From NCBI RefSeq assembly GCF_049959315.1, contig NZ_CP188201.1: 64,000 nt of DNA. The stretch is one strand, 5' to 3'. A program made the position numbers and the translations under genes. This document shows, one piece after another, positions 44,026 to 52,573 of the stretch (its first letter is position 1; every line of letters begins with the position of its first letter). This DNA is from Serratia proteamaculans_D (GTDB taxonomy: Bacteria; Pseudomonadota; Gammaproteobacteria; Enterobacterales; Enterobacteriaceae). The notes below the pieces were generated by a model. It was given only the letters and a program-made list of their open reading frames with translations, did not search any database and was not told the origin of the DNA.

Positions 44026-44976
44026 TTATTCCTCGGCTCCGGCGTGAGCAGCATGTTCACCCATGTCCATACCCTGGCTCATGTCCATACCTTCGTGCGT
44101 GGTAGCGCCCTTGTGCATGTTCATATCGCCCATAAATTTGCCAATAGTTTCTTTGAACAAATTCGGTTTGACACTGGAGAAGTACTCAACCGGGTTATTT
44201 TCACTCGGCTCTGCCAGTTTGTTAAAGTCGCTGGTGGCGTTAAGGTTAGTCGGCGATGCTTTCACCTTGGCAACCCACTGATCGAAGTCGCCTTCGGTTG
44301 GGGTGACAATGGCGGTGAACTTCATGCCGGAGAACCCGCGACCGCTGAAGCTGCTGGAAATACCGTCGTATTTGCCTGCTTCATTGCCGATCAGGTGCAG
44401 TTTGGTCTGCATCCCGGCCATCGCATAAATCTGCCCACCTAACTGAGGGATAAAGAACGAGTTCATTACCGAGTTAGAGGTGATTTTGAATTCAACTGGA
44501 ACGTCTTTCGGGAAAGCCAGTTCATTAACCGTTGCGATGCCTTGCTCTGGGTAGATGAACAGCCATTTCCAGTCGAGCGACACCACTTCGATAGTCATCG
44601 GCTTCTTGTCAGTGACAATCGGCTTGAACGGATCGAGTTCGTGGGTAGTCTTCCAGGTAATGGTGCCAAGGATGGCGATGATAATGATAGGAATGGTCCA
44701 GACGACCGCTTCGATTTTGTTGGAATGTGACCAGTTCGGACTGTATTTGGCATCTTTGTTGGAAGCACGGTACTTCCAGGCAAAGGCGAACGCCATAAAG
44801 ATGACTGGTACCACCACGATCAGCATTAATGCGATTGCAGTGATAATCAGTGTCCGTTGCTCAACACCAATTGCTCCTTTGGGATTCATCAATACCATAT
44901 TGCAACCACTGAGCATTACAGTGGAGGCAATTAATGACAACATCCCAATACTTTTATTGTATTTCTTAAGTCTCAT
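44026..44976 (-). CDS. cyoA: Cytochrome bo3 oxidase subunit II
   Basis: Subunit II, a membrane-anchored cupredoxin-fold lipoprotein lacking the CuA site. 316 residues (E. coli 315). Lipobox MLSGC (Cys25), two TMs (ALMLIVVVPVIFMAFAFAW and VVWTIPIIIIAILGTITW), then the periplasmic domain with SLDWKWLFIYPEQGIA and the Met/His-rich C-terminal tail (HKGATTHEGMDMSQ), which could bind metal. First gene of the operon; promoter region upstream is unusually palindromic. Confidence 0.98.
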   Translation of the reverse strand: MRLKKYNKSIGMLSLIASTVMLSGCNMVLMNPKGAIGVEQRTLIITAIALMLIVVVPVIFMAFAFAWKYRASNKDAKYSPNWSHSNKIEAVVWTIPIIIIAILGTITWKTTHELDPFKPIVTDKKPMTIEVVSLDWKWLFIYPEQGIATVNELAFPKDVPVEFKITSNSVMNSFFIPQLGGQIYAMAGMQTKLHLIGNEAGKYDGISSSFSGRGFSGMKFTAIVTPTEGDFDQWVAKVKASPTNLNATSDFNKLAEPSENNPVEYFSSVKPNLFKETIGKFMGDMNMHKGATTHEGMDMSQGMDMGEHAAHAGAEE

Positions 44977-45025
44977 CTAACGACCTCAATTACAAAGGCT
45001 CTATTGTCGTTTCATGTGTGCGGGC

Positions 45026-45054
45026 ATTTTACGGGAAGGTTGCAGTACTGTAAA
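45026..45054 (-). promoter_or_regulatory. Sigma-70 promoter of cyoABCDE
   Basis: On the minus strand TTTACA (45049-45054), 17-bp spacer, TAAAAT (45026-45031): 5/6 and 5/6 to consensus at ideal spacing, about 50 bp before the cyoA ATG. Confidence 0.78.
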
Positions 45055-45067
45055 CATGCTTAAGGGA

Positions 45068-45127
45068 GTGTCAGCGCCTTGTTGACACTTTCTGTTAAGG
45101 GGGTCACAGATGTCACGTTGCGTGACA
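45068..45127. promoter_or_regulatory. TGTCA/TGACA operator-like palindromes upstream of cyoA
   Basis: TGTCACG-TTG-CGTGACA (45111-45127) is a perfect 17-bp palindrome, and GTGTCA-N9-TGACAC (45068-45088) is a second inverted repeat sharing the same half-site. They lie 14-73 bp upstream of the -35. The bound regulator is not recognised. Confidence 0.5.
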
Positions 45128-45242
45128 ATTTACTAATGGCAACAAAGCGTTGGCACGCTGAATCGTGCCGGGCAATTCGTATGTTAAGGAAAACTAAAGG
45201 TATGATGAATCCGGCAGGTAAAAACGCTTTTTTGAAATACGA

Positions 45243-45359
45243 ATGAAAGGTTTATTTAATGTAAAAGAATTGTGTATTAAAGGTGAATTTAATTTTATTT
45301 CCCGAGCGCCACATTCGGATAAAAAAATAATTTGGACGGGAATTATATTTTTTAACTAA
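45243..45359 (+). CDS. Doubtful 38-residue ORF in AT-rich patch
   Basis: ATG-to-TAA frame of 38 codons, basic and aromatic (begins MKGLFNVKELCIKGEFNF), in the most AT-rich stretch of the window. There is no convincing RBS and the family is not recognised. It may be a decayed remnant or simply non-coding. Confidence 0.2.
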   Translation: MKGLFNVKELCIKGEFNFISRAPHSDKKIIWTGIIFFN

Positions 45360-45416
45360 ATAAATACATCACACTGATGCATTTTTGCCGACCGGTGTTA
45401 CCACCGGCCGACGATA

Positions 45417-46895
45417 TCAGGCCAACCGGGTGCGCCGCAACGCCAGATAGTCCAACAGGCTACCCATCGCAATCCCCACCAGACTCAGTGCGGCACCGAT
45501 CTGCAGTAACCGATCGGCCAGATTTGGCAAGGCGCTCCAGTCGAGTGCGTTGGTGATAAGTAAAATCAACCACAGCCCCAGCAATGAGCAACCCAGGGTC
45601 AGCATGCGCAACGCCCAGCGGTAAAACTGACGGAATTCGGTGCGCGGCATGAAGTTATCCGTGCGCTGAGTATATTCCAGCGTCTGTCGACACAGGCGCA
45701 GCAGCAACAGACCGGGCAAGGCAGCGGCAATCGAGAATAAATAGAACAGCGGCCAGCCGTGCGCTTCGACAAACCAACCGGCAATCGGGCCAACATAGAC
45801 GCGGCCGACGGCGGATAATGCCGACAGCAGGGCAAACTGGGTCGCGGAAAACGACTTGTTGCACAGCGTCATCAGCAGCGCAACGAAGGCGGCGGTGCCC
45901 ATGCCGCCGCACAGGTTCTCCAGGAAGATTGCGCTGCCCATCGTCATGAGGTTTTTATCGGTAACCGCCAATATCCAGTAACCGAGATTAGAGACCGCCT
46001 GCAGAATACCGAACAGCATCAGGGCGCGGAACAGGCTGAGGCGTTGCATCAGTACGCCGCCAAACAGCGCCCCGACGATAGTGGCGAACAGGCCGAGAGT
46101 TTTGTTCACCAGCCCCACTTCCCCGGCATCGAACCCTACGCCGCGGATCAGGAAGGTGGTGCTCAGGCTGCCGGCAAAGGCATCGCCCATTTTGTACATC
46201 ACGATCAGCAGTAAAATCAGCCAGGCATTGTTACGTGCGAAGAAATCACGCAGCGGGGCGACTACCGCCTGTTCCATGGTGCGCGGTGCGGGAATGCTGT
46301 CATCCGGTTCCGGTGCCAGCAAGGTTGCGACGATGCCAATCAGCATCAATCCAGCCATCAGCCAGTAGGTTGACTGCCAGCCGAAGTAACGATCCGCCAG
46401 CCACAGCGCCAGCCCGCCGGACACCAGCATCGCCAGGCGATAACCCAGCACCGAAACTGCCGCGCCGGTTCCGCGTTCTTCCGCGCTCAACAAATCGGTT
46501 TTATAGGCATCGAAAACAATATCCTGCGACGCAGAACAGAACGCCACCAATACCGCCAATGCTGCCAGCCACCACAGATGCTGTGCCGGTTGCATAAAGC
46601 CCATCGCCACAATCGAGACTACCAGCAGCACCTGGCTGATCAGCAGCCAGCCGCGTCGGCGGCCGAGGAATGGCGGGGTATAGCGGTCCATAAAGGGAGA
46701 CCACAGGAATTTGAACACGTAGGCCTGACCGACCAGCGAAAAAATGCCGATGGTTTTCAGATCTATGCCTTCGACGGTCATCCAGGCTTGCAGCGTGCCG
46801 GAGGTCAGCGCCAGTGGCAGACCCGAGGCAAAGCCCAGCAGCAGCAGGATCGCGGAGTTACGCTGGGTAAAGAGGTTCAGATAGTGTTTCGACAT
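45417..46895 (-). CDS. ampG: Muropeptide permease AmpG
   Basis: MFS permease importing GlcNAc-anhydro-MurNAc peptides for cell-wall recycling; it feeds the signal for AmpR-controlled beta-lactamase where present. 492 residues (E. coli 491), about 12-14 TMs. Motifs: LLLLGFASGLPLALTSGTLQAW, KFLWSPFMDRYTPPFLGRRRGW, FCSASQDIVFDAYKTDLL and ENLCGGMGTAAFVALLM. It follows yajG after 53 bp, as in E. coli, with a 7-bp hairpin (46912-46931) in the gap. Confidence 0.97.
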   Translation of the reverse strand: MSKHYLNLFTQRNSAILLLLGFASGLPLALTSGTLQAWMTVEGIDLKTIGIFSLVGQAYVFKFLWSPFMDRYTPPFLGRRRGWLLISQVLLVVSIVAMGFMQPAQHLWWLAALAVLVAFCSASQDIVFDAYKTDLLSAEERGTGAAVSVLGYRLAMLVSGGLALWLADRYFGWQSTYWLMAGLMLIGIVATLLAPEPDDSIPAPRTMEQAVVAPLRDFFARNNAWLILLLIVMYKMGDAFAGSLSTTFLIRGVGFDAGEVGLVNKTLGLFATIVGALFGGVLMQRLSLFRALMLFGILQAVSNLGYWILAVTDKNLMTMGSAIFLENLCGGMGTAAFVALLMTLCNKSFSATQFALLSALSAVGRVYVGPIAGWFVEAHGWPLFYLFSIAAALPGLLLLRLCRQTLEYTQRTDNFMPRTEFRQFYRWALRMLTLGCSLLGLWLILLITNALDWSALPNLADRLLQIGAALSLVGIAMGSLLDYLALRRTRLA

Positions 46896-46948
46896 GAGTT
46901 CCCTGTCTGCACCGCCCGACTATCCGGGCGGCGCAAGGCGTTCGCGGA

Positions 46949-47527
46949 TTAACGCGCGTTTTGCTTGATAAAGTCGTTGACGCTGGTGTCCTGCGCCATA
47001 TCGGCAATAACGTCACCCAGCACGCTATTGACCGCGTTAGTGATTTTCTCGTTGGTTGCCGTGAAGGCACCCTGGACGTTATAAGTTGAGCGGTAGTTTT
47101 TCACCTGCTTGTTGCCGTTTTTCGCCTGAGCGATGATAGAAATATCGGCCTTGGTGGTGATGTTGTAGCGCAGGTTGCCTTCGGAGACGTCTGCATACAG
47201 GTTATTCACTACGATTTGCAGATCAACTGCACCGTCGGCACCGATCATATAGCCGCGTGCGCCCATTTGTTTTTCTAACACTTCTTGCAGCAAGAAGCGC
47301 AGATCGCGTGATGGCGTCAGCGTTACCAGCTGGCCGTCGCGGTTGACTTTAGCCAGGGCCTGATCTTTGCGCTGATCCGCGCCGTTAATGCTGATGGTGA
47401 CGCCTTGCAGAGTTGGATCCTGCTGTGGCAGTACGATCTTTGGGGTCACGTTCAGGGTGTTGCCGCTGGTAGCACAGCCGGCCAGCATCAGTGCGGCCAA
47501 CAGTGGAAGGCAAAGTTTTTTCAACAT
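46949..47527 (-). CDS. yajG: YajG family lipoprotein
   Basis: Lipoprotein of unknown role conserved upstream of ampG. 192 residues, as in E. coli. Signal peptide with lipobox LMLAGC (Cys near residue 18), then VTPKIVLPQQDPTL, a LPBP-like fold with GAVDLQIVVNNLYADVSEG and AKADISIIAQ-type repeats. Start at 47527 (MLKKLCLPLL); upstream in-frame residues are not signal-peptide-like. Divergent from bolA. Confidence 0.95.
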   Translation of the reverse strand: MLKKLCLPLLAALMLAGCATSGNTLNVTPKIVLPQQDPTLQGVTISINGADQRKDQALAKVNRDGQLVTLTPSRDLRFLLQEVLEKQMGARGYMIGADGAVDLQIVVNNLYADVSEGNLRYNITTKADISIIAQAKNGNKQVKNYRSTYNVQGAFTATNEKITNAVNSVLGDVIADMAQDTSVNDFIKQNAR

Positions 47528-47882
47528 AGTTACTGTCTCATTCTCGATGGATTTTAAGCTGCCCAATATAGCGAGGCTGGTTTGGGCAGGCTTTCTGTAA
47601 TAATCAGAGCGGGATAGCCAACAACAAATTGTCGACATCATAGCATCGCCGCCGGCCGGAGGAAGCGCAGAACGCACCGGAGTGACAAATTTTTACCTGC
47701 CGTTGATAAAAACATGCTTTTTTGACCGTCTCAATCAGAAAAACCTCAAGCGGCGGCGGATTTTGGCCGTTTTTTGTCCGCAAAGAAGAGAAATTTACCT
47801 GCGTAATGGTCTAAAAGGGGAGAAAGAGGCTAATATTGAAATAGATGGGGGCGGTCCTCTGCCGGTGTAGTAAGGAGATCCT
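47528..47882. other. yajG-bolA divergent intergenic region
   Basis: 355 bp holding the promoters of yajG and bolA. A 62-codon frame (47682-47870) ends 12 bp before bolA but lacks an RBS and any family resemblance. Near bolA, CTGCCGGTGTAGTA (about 47860-47873) loosely recalls the gearbox element of E. coli bolA, but lies too close to the start codon to be relied on. Confidence 0.5.
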
Positions 47883-48197
47883 ATGATTCGCGAGCAAATA
47901 GAAGCAAAGTTAAGGGCGGCATTTGAGCCCGCGTATCTGGAAGTCGTTGATGAAAGCTATCGTCATAACGTTCCGGCGGGTTCAGAAAGTCATTTCAAGG
48001 TGGTGTTGGTCAGCGATCGCTTCGTCGGCGAACGTTTCCTGACGCGGCATCGCTCGATTTATGGCGTCCTGTCGGAAGAGTTATCCGATGGTGTACATGC
48101 GCTGGCGTTGCACACTTATACCCTGAAAGAGTGGGAAGGGCTGCAGGATACCGTGCCGGCCTCCCCCCCTTGTCGTGGTGCCGGAACCTTGGCCTGA
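47883..48197 (+). CDS. bolA: Stress/morphology regulator BolA
   Basis: 104-residue BolA protein (E. coli 105), a KH-like fold acting in stress-induced morphology and, with monothiol glutaredoxin Grx4, in Fe-S cluster trafficking. Conserved His in SESHFKVVLVS, FVGERFLTRHRSIYGVLSEEL and ALALHTYTLKEWEGLQDTVPASPPCRGAG. RBS AAGGAGATCCT just upstream. Confidence 0.98.
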   Translation: MIREQIEAKLRAAFEPAYLEVVDESYRHNVPAGSESHFKVVLVSDRFVGERFLTRHRSIYGVLSEELSDGVHALALHTYTLKEWEGLQDTVPASPPCRGAGTLA

Positions 48198-48264
48198 CGG
48201 CTAAATTTGCGGTATCAGTGGAACTTTGACCACGATTTGGGGTATTACTACAGACGAATTTTGG

Positions 48265-48291
48265 AACGGCCTGCGGGCCGTTTCTGTTTTT
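48265..48291 (+). terminator. Terminator of bolA
   Basis: AACGGCC / GGCCGTT stem with TGCG loop followed by TCTGTTTTT. Confidence 0.8.
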
Positions 48292-48406
48292 GACGACGAC
48301 ACAGCCGATGCGCAATGCAGCCAGGGCCGGGTCGGCTTCGGCGGCCTTTTGGCGATCAAATCGACAAAAGTGTGAGTTTTAGCGCGCCGCCGCTGCCTTG
48401 CTTTCC

Positions 48407-48435
48407 TCGACTCGCTCCGCTTGCGCCGCTATAAT
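48407..48435 (+). promoter_or_regulatory. Sigma-70 promoter of tig
   Basis: Consensus -10 TATAAT (48430-48435) with TCGACT at 17 bp as -35, in a GC-rich context; leader about 120 nt. Confidence 0.7.
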
Positions 48436-48563
48436 GTCGCGTCTTATTTTTCCGGAATGGTTTCGGGACACTTCTGTCATCAGGAAACTCGGTTCTGTAA
48501 TGTAGCCGTCCTGGTTCTTCGAACGGAGTTGACCGAGCACTGTGATTTTTTTGAGGTAACAAG

Positions 48564-49868
48564 ATGCAAGTTTCAGTAGAAACCACTCAAGGCCTTGGGC
48601 GCCGTCTCTCTATTACTGTACCCGCTGATACAATCAAGCAGGCTATTAAAAAAGAGCTGATCAACGCTGCAAAAAGCGTTCGTATCGATGGCTTCCGTAA
48701 AGGCCATGTACCGATGAACATCGTTGAACAACGTTATGGCGCGTCCGTTCGTCAAGACGTACTGGGCGATGCGATGCAACGCAGCTTCGTTGATGCGATC
48801 ATCAAAGAAAAGATCAATCCGGCTGGCGCGCCAAACTACGTGCCGGGCGAGTACAAAGAAGGTGAAGATTTCACTTTCGCCGTTGAGTTCGAAGTGTATC
48901 CGGAAGTTGAGCTGAAAGGCCTGGATGGCATCGAAGTTGAGAAGCCGGTGGTTGAAGTTAACGACGCTGACGTTGACACCATGCTGGACACCCTGCGCAA
49001 GCAGCAGGCGACCTGGAAAGAAACCGATCGCGCAGCTCAGGCTGAAGACCGTGTGACCGTTGATTTCTCTGGTTCTATCGACGGTGAAGAATTCGAAGGC
49101 GGCAAAGCCTCTGATTTCGTACTGGCCATGGGCCAGGGCCGCATGATCCCAGGCTTCGAAGAAGGTCTGGTTGGTCATAAATCCGGTGAAGAATTCGCCA
49201 TCGACGTTAACTTCCCAGAAGATTATCACGCTGAAAATCTGAAGGGCAAAGCGGCCAAGTTCGACATCGTTTTGAAGAAAGTGGAAGAGCGTGAACTGCC
49301 AGAGCTGACTGAAGAATTCATCAAACGTTTCGGCGTGGCTGATGGTTCTACCGAAGGCCTGCGTGCTGAAGTGCGTAAAAACATGGAGCGGGAGCTGAAA
49401 GGCGCAGTGCGTAACCGCATCAAGACTCAGGCAATCGACGGCCTGGTCAGCGCTAACGAAATCGACGTTCCTGCTGCGCTGATCGACGGCGAAGTTGACG
49501 TTCTGCGCCGTCAGGCTGCACAGCGTTTCGGCGGCAACGAGAAGCAAGCGCTGGAACTGCCACGCGAACTGTTCGAAGAGCAGGCCAAGCGTCGCGTTGT
49601 TGTCGGTCTGCTGCTGGGCGAAGTGATCAGCACCAACGATCTGAAAGCTGACGAAGAGCGCGTTAAAACGCTGATCGAAGAAATGGCTTCCGCTTACGAA
49701 GATCCAAGTGAAGTTGTTGAGTTCTACAGCAAAAACAAAGAGCTGATGAACAACATGCGCAACGTTGCTCTGGAAGAACAAGCGGTTGAAGCACTGCTGG
49801 CAAAAGCGAAAGTGACTGAGAAAGCCACTACCTTCAGCGAGCTGATGAACCAGACTCAACAGGCGTAA
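48564..49868 (+). CDS. tig: Trigger factor
   Basis: Ribosome-bound chaperone and prolyl isomerase that meets nascent chains at the exit tunnel. 434 residues (E. coli 432). The N-terminal ribosome-binding signature GFRKGHVP (about 43-50), FKBP-type PPIase domain (about 150-245, DRVTVDFSGSIDGEEFEGGKA) and C-terminal helical arms. RBS TGAGGTAAC. High-expression codon usage. Followed by a strong terminator before clpP. Confidence 0.98.
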   Translation: MQVSVETTQGLGRRLSITVPADTIKQAIKKELINAAKSVRIDGFRKGHVPMNIVEQRYGASVRQDVLGDAMQRSFVDAIIKEKINPAGAPNYVPGEYKEGEDFTFAVEFEVYPEVELKGLDGIEVEKPVVEVNDADVDTMLDTLRKQQATWKETDRAAQAEDRVTVDFSGSIDGEEFEGGKASDFVLAMGQGRMIPGFEEGLVGHKSGEEFAIDVNFPEDYHAENLKGKAAKFDIVLKKVEERELPELTEEFIKRFGVADGSTEGLRAEVRKNMERELKGAVRNRIKTQAIDGLVSANEIDVPAALIDGEVDVLRRQAAQRFGGNEKQALELPRELFEEQAKRRVVVGLLLGEVISTNDLKADEERVKTLIEEMASAYEDPSEVVEFYSKNKELMNNMRNVALEEQAVEALLAKAKVTEKATTFSELMNQTQQA

Positions 49869-49930
49869 TGTCTGTACGCCAGGGCGCAACTTGTTGCGCT
49901 CTCAGGGCCGGCTTACCGGCTCTGGCGTTA

Positions 49931-49967
49931 AAAAAGCCCGTAACCTTCGGTTGCGGGCTTTTCTTTT
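49931..49967 (+). terminator. Terminator of tig
   Basis: AAAAGCCCGTAACC / GGTTGCGGGCTTTT stem (one G-U) with a TTC loop, then CTTTTT. Confidence 0.92.
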
Positions 49968-50106
49968 TGCCACGTTGCTGATTAATCTCAGGTTAAGCGT
50001 GACAATATGCACTATATTTACACTGTTGGTCTTGGCACAGTCTGGCATGATGGTTAGCACCTGCAGTCAGGGTGTGCAGGATAACCGCTAAAAATACTCT
50101 GCCGGG

Positions 50107-50134
50107 CTTGAAATTCTGACTGTGGCCCCAATCT
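50107..50134 (+). promoter_or_regulatory. Sigma-32 (heat-shock) promoter of clpP
   Basis: CTTGAAA (50107-50113), 12-bp spacer, CCCCAATCT (50126-50134): the RpoH consensus CTTGAAA ... CCCCATNT. clpP is a heat-shock gene in E. coli. Confidence 0.82.
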
Positions 50135-50320
50135 GTAAAATGTACATATATAGGCTATTTGCCAGAGTGCGTGGCAGAGTGCGCGGGATAAAGAAAAACC
50201 GTCGGGTACGTGTGGCGTGGGTCGAATGCTTGAGCATAGTCATCATGACCGTTCTCAAGTAGAATCGGTGTAATAGGGTGTAACCCTGGCCGCCAAGGCT
50301 ATTTCTATTAGGAGACGGTA

Positions 50321-50944
50321 ATGTCATACAGTGGCGAACGAGATCAATTTGCACCTAACATGGCCCTGGTGCCGATGGTGGTAGAGCAGACTTCACGCGG
50401 GGAGCGTTCTTACGACATCTATTCCCGCCTGCTGAAAGAGCGCATTATTTTCCTGACCGGCCAGGTCGAAGATCACATGGCCAACCTGATTGTGGCGCAG
50501 ATGCTGTTCCTCGAAGCAGAAAGCCCGGAAAAAGACATTTTCCTCTACATCAACTCCCCGGGTGGCGTGATCACCGCAGGCATGTCAATCTATGACACCA
50601 TGAAGTTCATCAAGCCGGACGTCAGCACCATTTGTATGGGCCAGGCGTGCTCGATGGGTTCCTTCCTGCTGACTGCGGGTGCCAAGGGCAAACGTTTCTG
50701 CCTGCCGAATTCACGCGTGATGATCCACCAGCCGCTGGGCGGCTATCAGGGCCAGGCGACGGATATCGAAATCCATGCGCGTGAAATCCTGAAGGTGAAG
50801 GCGCGTATGAATGAGCTGATGGCAGAACACACCGGCCAGACACTGGAGCAGATCGAACGCGATACCGAGCGCGATCGCTTTATGACCGCGGAAGAAGCGG
50901 TAGAATACGGTCTGGTTGACGGCATTCTGACGCACCGCAAGTAA
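50321..50944 (+). CDS. clpP: ATP-dependent Clp protease proteolytic subunit
   Basis: Tetradecameric serine protease chamber used by ClpX and ClpA. 207 residues, as in E. coli, including a short N-terminal propeptide. Catalytic Ser111 (GQACSMGSF), His136 (VMIHQPLGG) and an Asp about residue 185 (TERDRFMTAEEA). RBS AGGAGACGGT. clpX follows after 162 bp. Confidence 0.99.
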   Translation: MSYSGERDQFAPNMALVPMVVEQTSRGERSYDIYSRLLKERIIFLTGQVEDHMANLIVAQMLFLEAESPEKDIFLYINSPGGVITAGMSIYDTMKFIKPDVSTICMGQACSMGSFLLTAGAKGKRFCLPNSRVMIHQPLGGYQGQATDIEIHAREILKVKARMNELMAEHTGQTLEQIERDTERDRFMTAEEAVEYGLVDGILTHRK

Positions 50945-51106
50945 CACCACGCGGCTGGCGAGGTAATTGTGCGAGCCGATAGACTATAGTAATCAGAGCG
51001 GGCGTGGCTCGCTCTGGTGAGCATTATCGGCATTCCCGGTATGAATTCGGGGCGCACGGCCGCCGTGATTTTCCTGCGGGACAAAGACTAAAGAAGAGGT
51101 TTACTG

Positions 51107-52378
51107 ATGACAGATAAGCGCAAAGACGGTTCAGGAAAGCTGCTGTACTGCTCTTTCTGCGGCAAAAGCCAGCATGAAGTGCGTAAGCTGATTGCCGGTC
51201 CGTCAGTGTATATCTGCGATGAATGTGTTGACCTGTGTAACGACATTATTCGCGAAGAGATTAAAGAAGTTTCACCGCATCGTGAGCGCAGCGCGCTGCC
51301 GACGCCGCACGAGATCCGCCACCACCTGGATGACTACGTCATCGGTCAGGAACCGGCGAAGAAAGTGCTGGCGGTAGCGGTGTATAACCACTACAAACGC
51401 CTGCGCAACGGAGATACCAGCAACGGTATCGAGTTGGGCAAAAGCAACATTCTGCTGATTGGTCCTACCGGTAGCGGTAAAACCTTGCTGGCAGAAACGC
51501 TGGCACGCTTCCTGGATGTGCCTTTCACCATGGCCGATGCCACCACGCTGACCGAAGCCGGTTATGTGGGTGAGGACGTGGAGAATATTATCCAGAAGCT
51601 GCTGCAGAAATGTGACTACGACGTGCAGAAAGCCCAGCGCGGCATCGTCTACATCGATGAAATCGATAAGATTTCTCGTAAGTCAGACAACCCGTCCATT
51701 ACCCGCGACGTTTCGGGTGAAGGCGTGCAGCAGGCGCTGTTGAAGCTGATCGAAGGCACTATTGCTGCCGTTCCCCCTCAGGGCGGCCGTAAGCATCCGC
51801 AGCAGGAATTCCTGCAGGTTGATACCTCGAAAATCCTGTTTATCTGCGGCGGGGCATTTGCCGGCCTGGATAAAGTGATCGGTCAGCGCGTTAATACCGG
51901 CTCCGGTATTGGTTTTGGCGCTACCGTGAAGGGTGAGTCTGAGAAAGCGACCGAAGGTGAACTGCTGCTGCAGGCTGAACCGGAAGATCTGATCAAGTTT
52001 GGCCTGATCCCTGAGTTCATCGGCCGTCTGCCGGTAGTGGCCACGCTGAGTGAGCTGAGCGAAGATGCGCTGATCCAGATCCTGAAAGAGCCGAAAAATG
52101 CCCTGACCAAACAGTATCAGGCATTGTTCAATCTGGAAGGTGTGGAGCTGGAGTTCCGTGAAGAAGCACTGAACGCCATCGCCAGAAAGGCGATGAAACG
52201 CAAAACCGGTGCACGTGGCCTGCGTTCTATCGTGGAAGCCGCGCTGCTGGACACCATGTATGACCTGCCTTCAATGGAAAGCGTCGACAAAGTGGTGATC
52301 GACGAGTCGGTTATCGCCGGTCAGTCCAAACCGCTGCTGATTTACGGCAAACCGGAAGCACAGGCTTCAGGCGAATAA
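51107..52378 (+). CDS. clpX: ClpXP unfoldase subunit ClpX
   Basis: AAA+ unfoldase that delivers substrates such as ssrA-tagged proteins and RpoS to ClpP. 423 residues (E. coli 424). Zinc-binding domain Cys15, Cys18, Cys37, Cys40; Walker A GPTGSGKT (near 121); pore loop GYVGED; Walker B IVYIDEIDKI; ClpP-binding IGF-type loop in GSGIGFGATVK; sensor-2 GARGLR. RBS AGAGG. Likely co-transcribed with clpP. Confidence 0.99.
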   Translation: MTDKRKDGSGKLLYCSFCGKSQHEVRKLIAGPSVYICDECVDLCNDIIREEIKEVSPHRERSALPTPHEIRHHLDDYVIGQEPAKKVLAVAVYNHYKRLRNGDTSNGIELGKSNILLIGPTGSGKTLLAETLARFLDVPFTMADATTLTEAGYVGEDVENIIQKLLQKCDYDVQKAQRGIVYIDEIDKISRKSDNPSITRDVSGEGVQQALLKLIEGTIAAVPPQGGRKHPQQEFLQVDTSKILFICGGAFAGLDKVIGQRVNTGSGIGFGATVKGESEKATEGELLLQAEPEDLIKFGLIPEFIGRLPVVATLSELSEDALIQILKEPKNALTKQYQALFNLEGVELEFREEALNAIARKAMKRKTGARGLRSIVEAALLDTMYDLPSMESVDKVVIDESVIAGQSKPLLIYGKPEAQASGE

Positions 52379-52409
52379 TTAGCCAGTCAAACCAGAAAGT
52401 TAATGTCAA

Positions 52410-52435
52410 AATGGGGGATTTTATCCCCCATTTTT
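52410..52435 (+). terminator. Terminator of clpX
   Basis: AATGGGGGAT / ATCCCCCATT stem with TTT loop and five Ts, 30 bp after the clpX stop. Confidence 0.9.
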
Positions 52436-52453
52436 ATTTCCTGCATTCTTGCC

Positions 52454-52481
52454 GTTGAATGTAAGAGATTCATCCCCATAT
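52454..52481 (+). promoter_or_regulatory. Sigma-32 promoter of lon
   Basis: GTTGAAT (52454-52460), 13-bp spacer, CCCCATAT (52474-52481). The -10 region CCCCATATACT is identical to that of the E. coli lon heat-shock promoter as remembered. Confidence 0.82.
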
Positions 52482-52573
52482 ACTCATTAACCAGATTTTA
52501 TGAAACGTTTGATGCTTGCGTCTCATGAGATTCCCCCTCAACCTGGCGGAAGTTAAACTTAAGAGAGAGCTCT

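Larger units (their letters stand above)
44977..45416. other. cyoA upstream region
   Basis: 440 bp between the divergently read cyoA promoter and the end of ampG. It contains the cyo promoter (45026-45054), two inverted repeats (45068-45088, 45111-45127), an AT-rich patch from about 45180 to 45370 with a possible 38-residue ORF at 45243-45359, and a small hairpin (45392-45407) at the ampG end. Confidence 0.7.
48198..48563 (+). other. bolA-tig intergenic region
   Basis: 366 bp: bolA terminator at 48265-48291, GC-rich spacer, then the tig promoter (48407-48435) and a leader of about 120 nt. No further gene seen. Confidence 0.65.
49869..50320 (+). other. tig-clpP intergenic region
   Basis: 452 bp: the tig terminator (49931-49967), an unremarkable AT-balanced stretch, a sigma-32 promoter (50107-50134) and a leader of about 180 nt with small hairpins before clpP. 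A 66-codon frame (49891-50091) runs over the terminator and is rejected as a gene. Confidence 0.65.

Noticed and set aside
47682..47870. 62-codon frame just upstream of bolA
   Set aside because: Non-ATG start, no RBS, overlaps the expected bolA promoter region and resembles nothing known.
49891..50091. 66-codon frame after tig
   Set aside because: It runs across the strong tig terminator hairpin and has no RBS.
52379..52573. A small RNA gene in the clpX-lon gap, where E. coli has been reported to encode SraA
   Set aside because: The gap is accounted for by the clpX terminator and the lon promoter; no independent sRNA promoter/terminator pair was visible on either strand.
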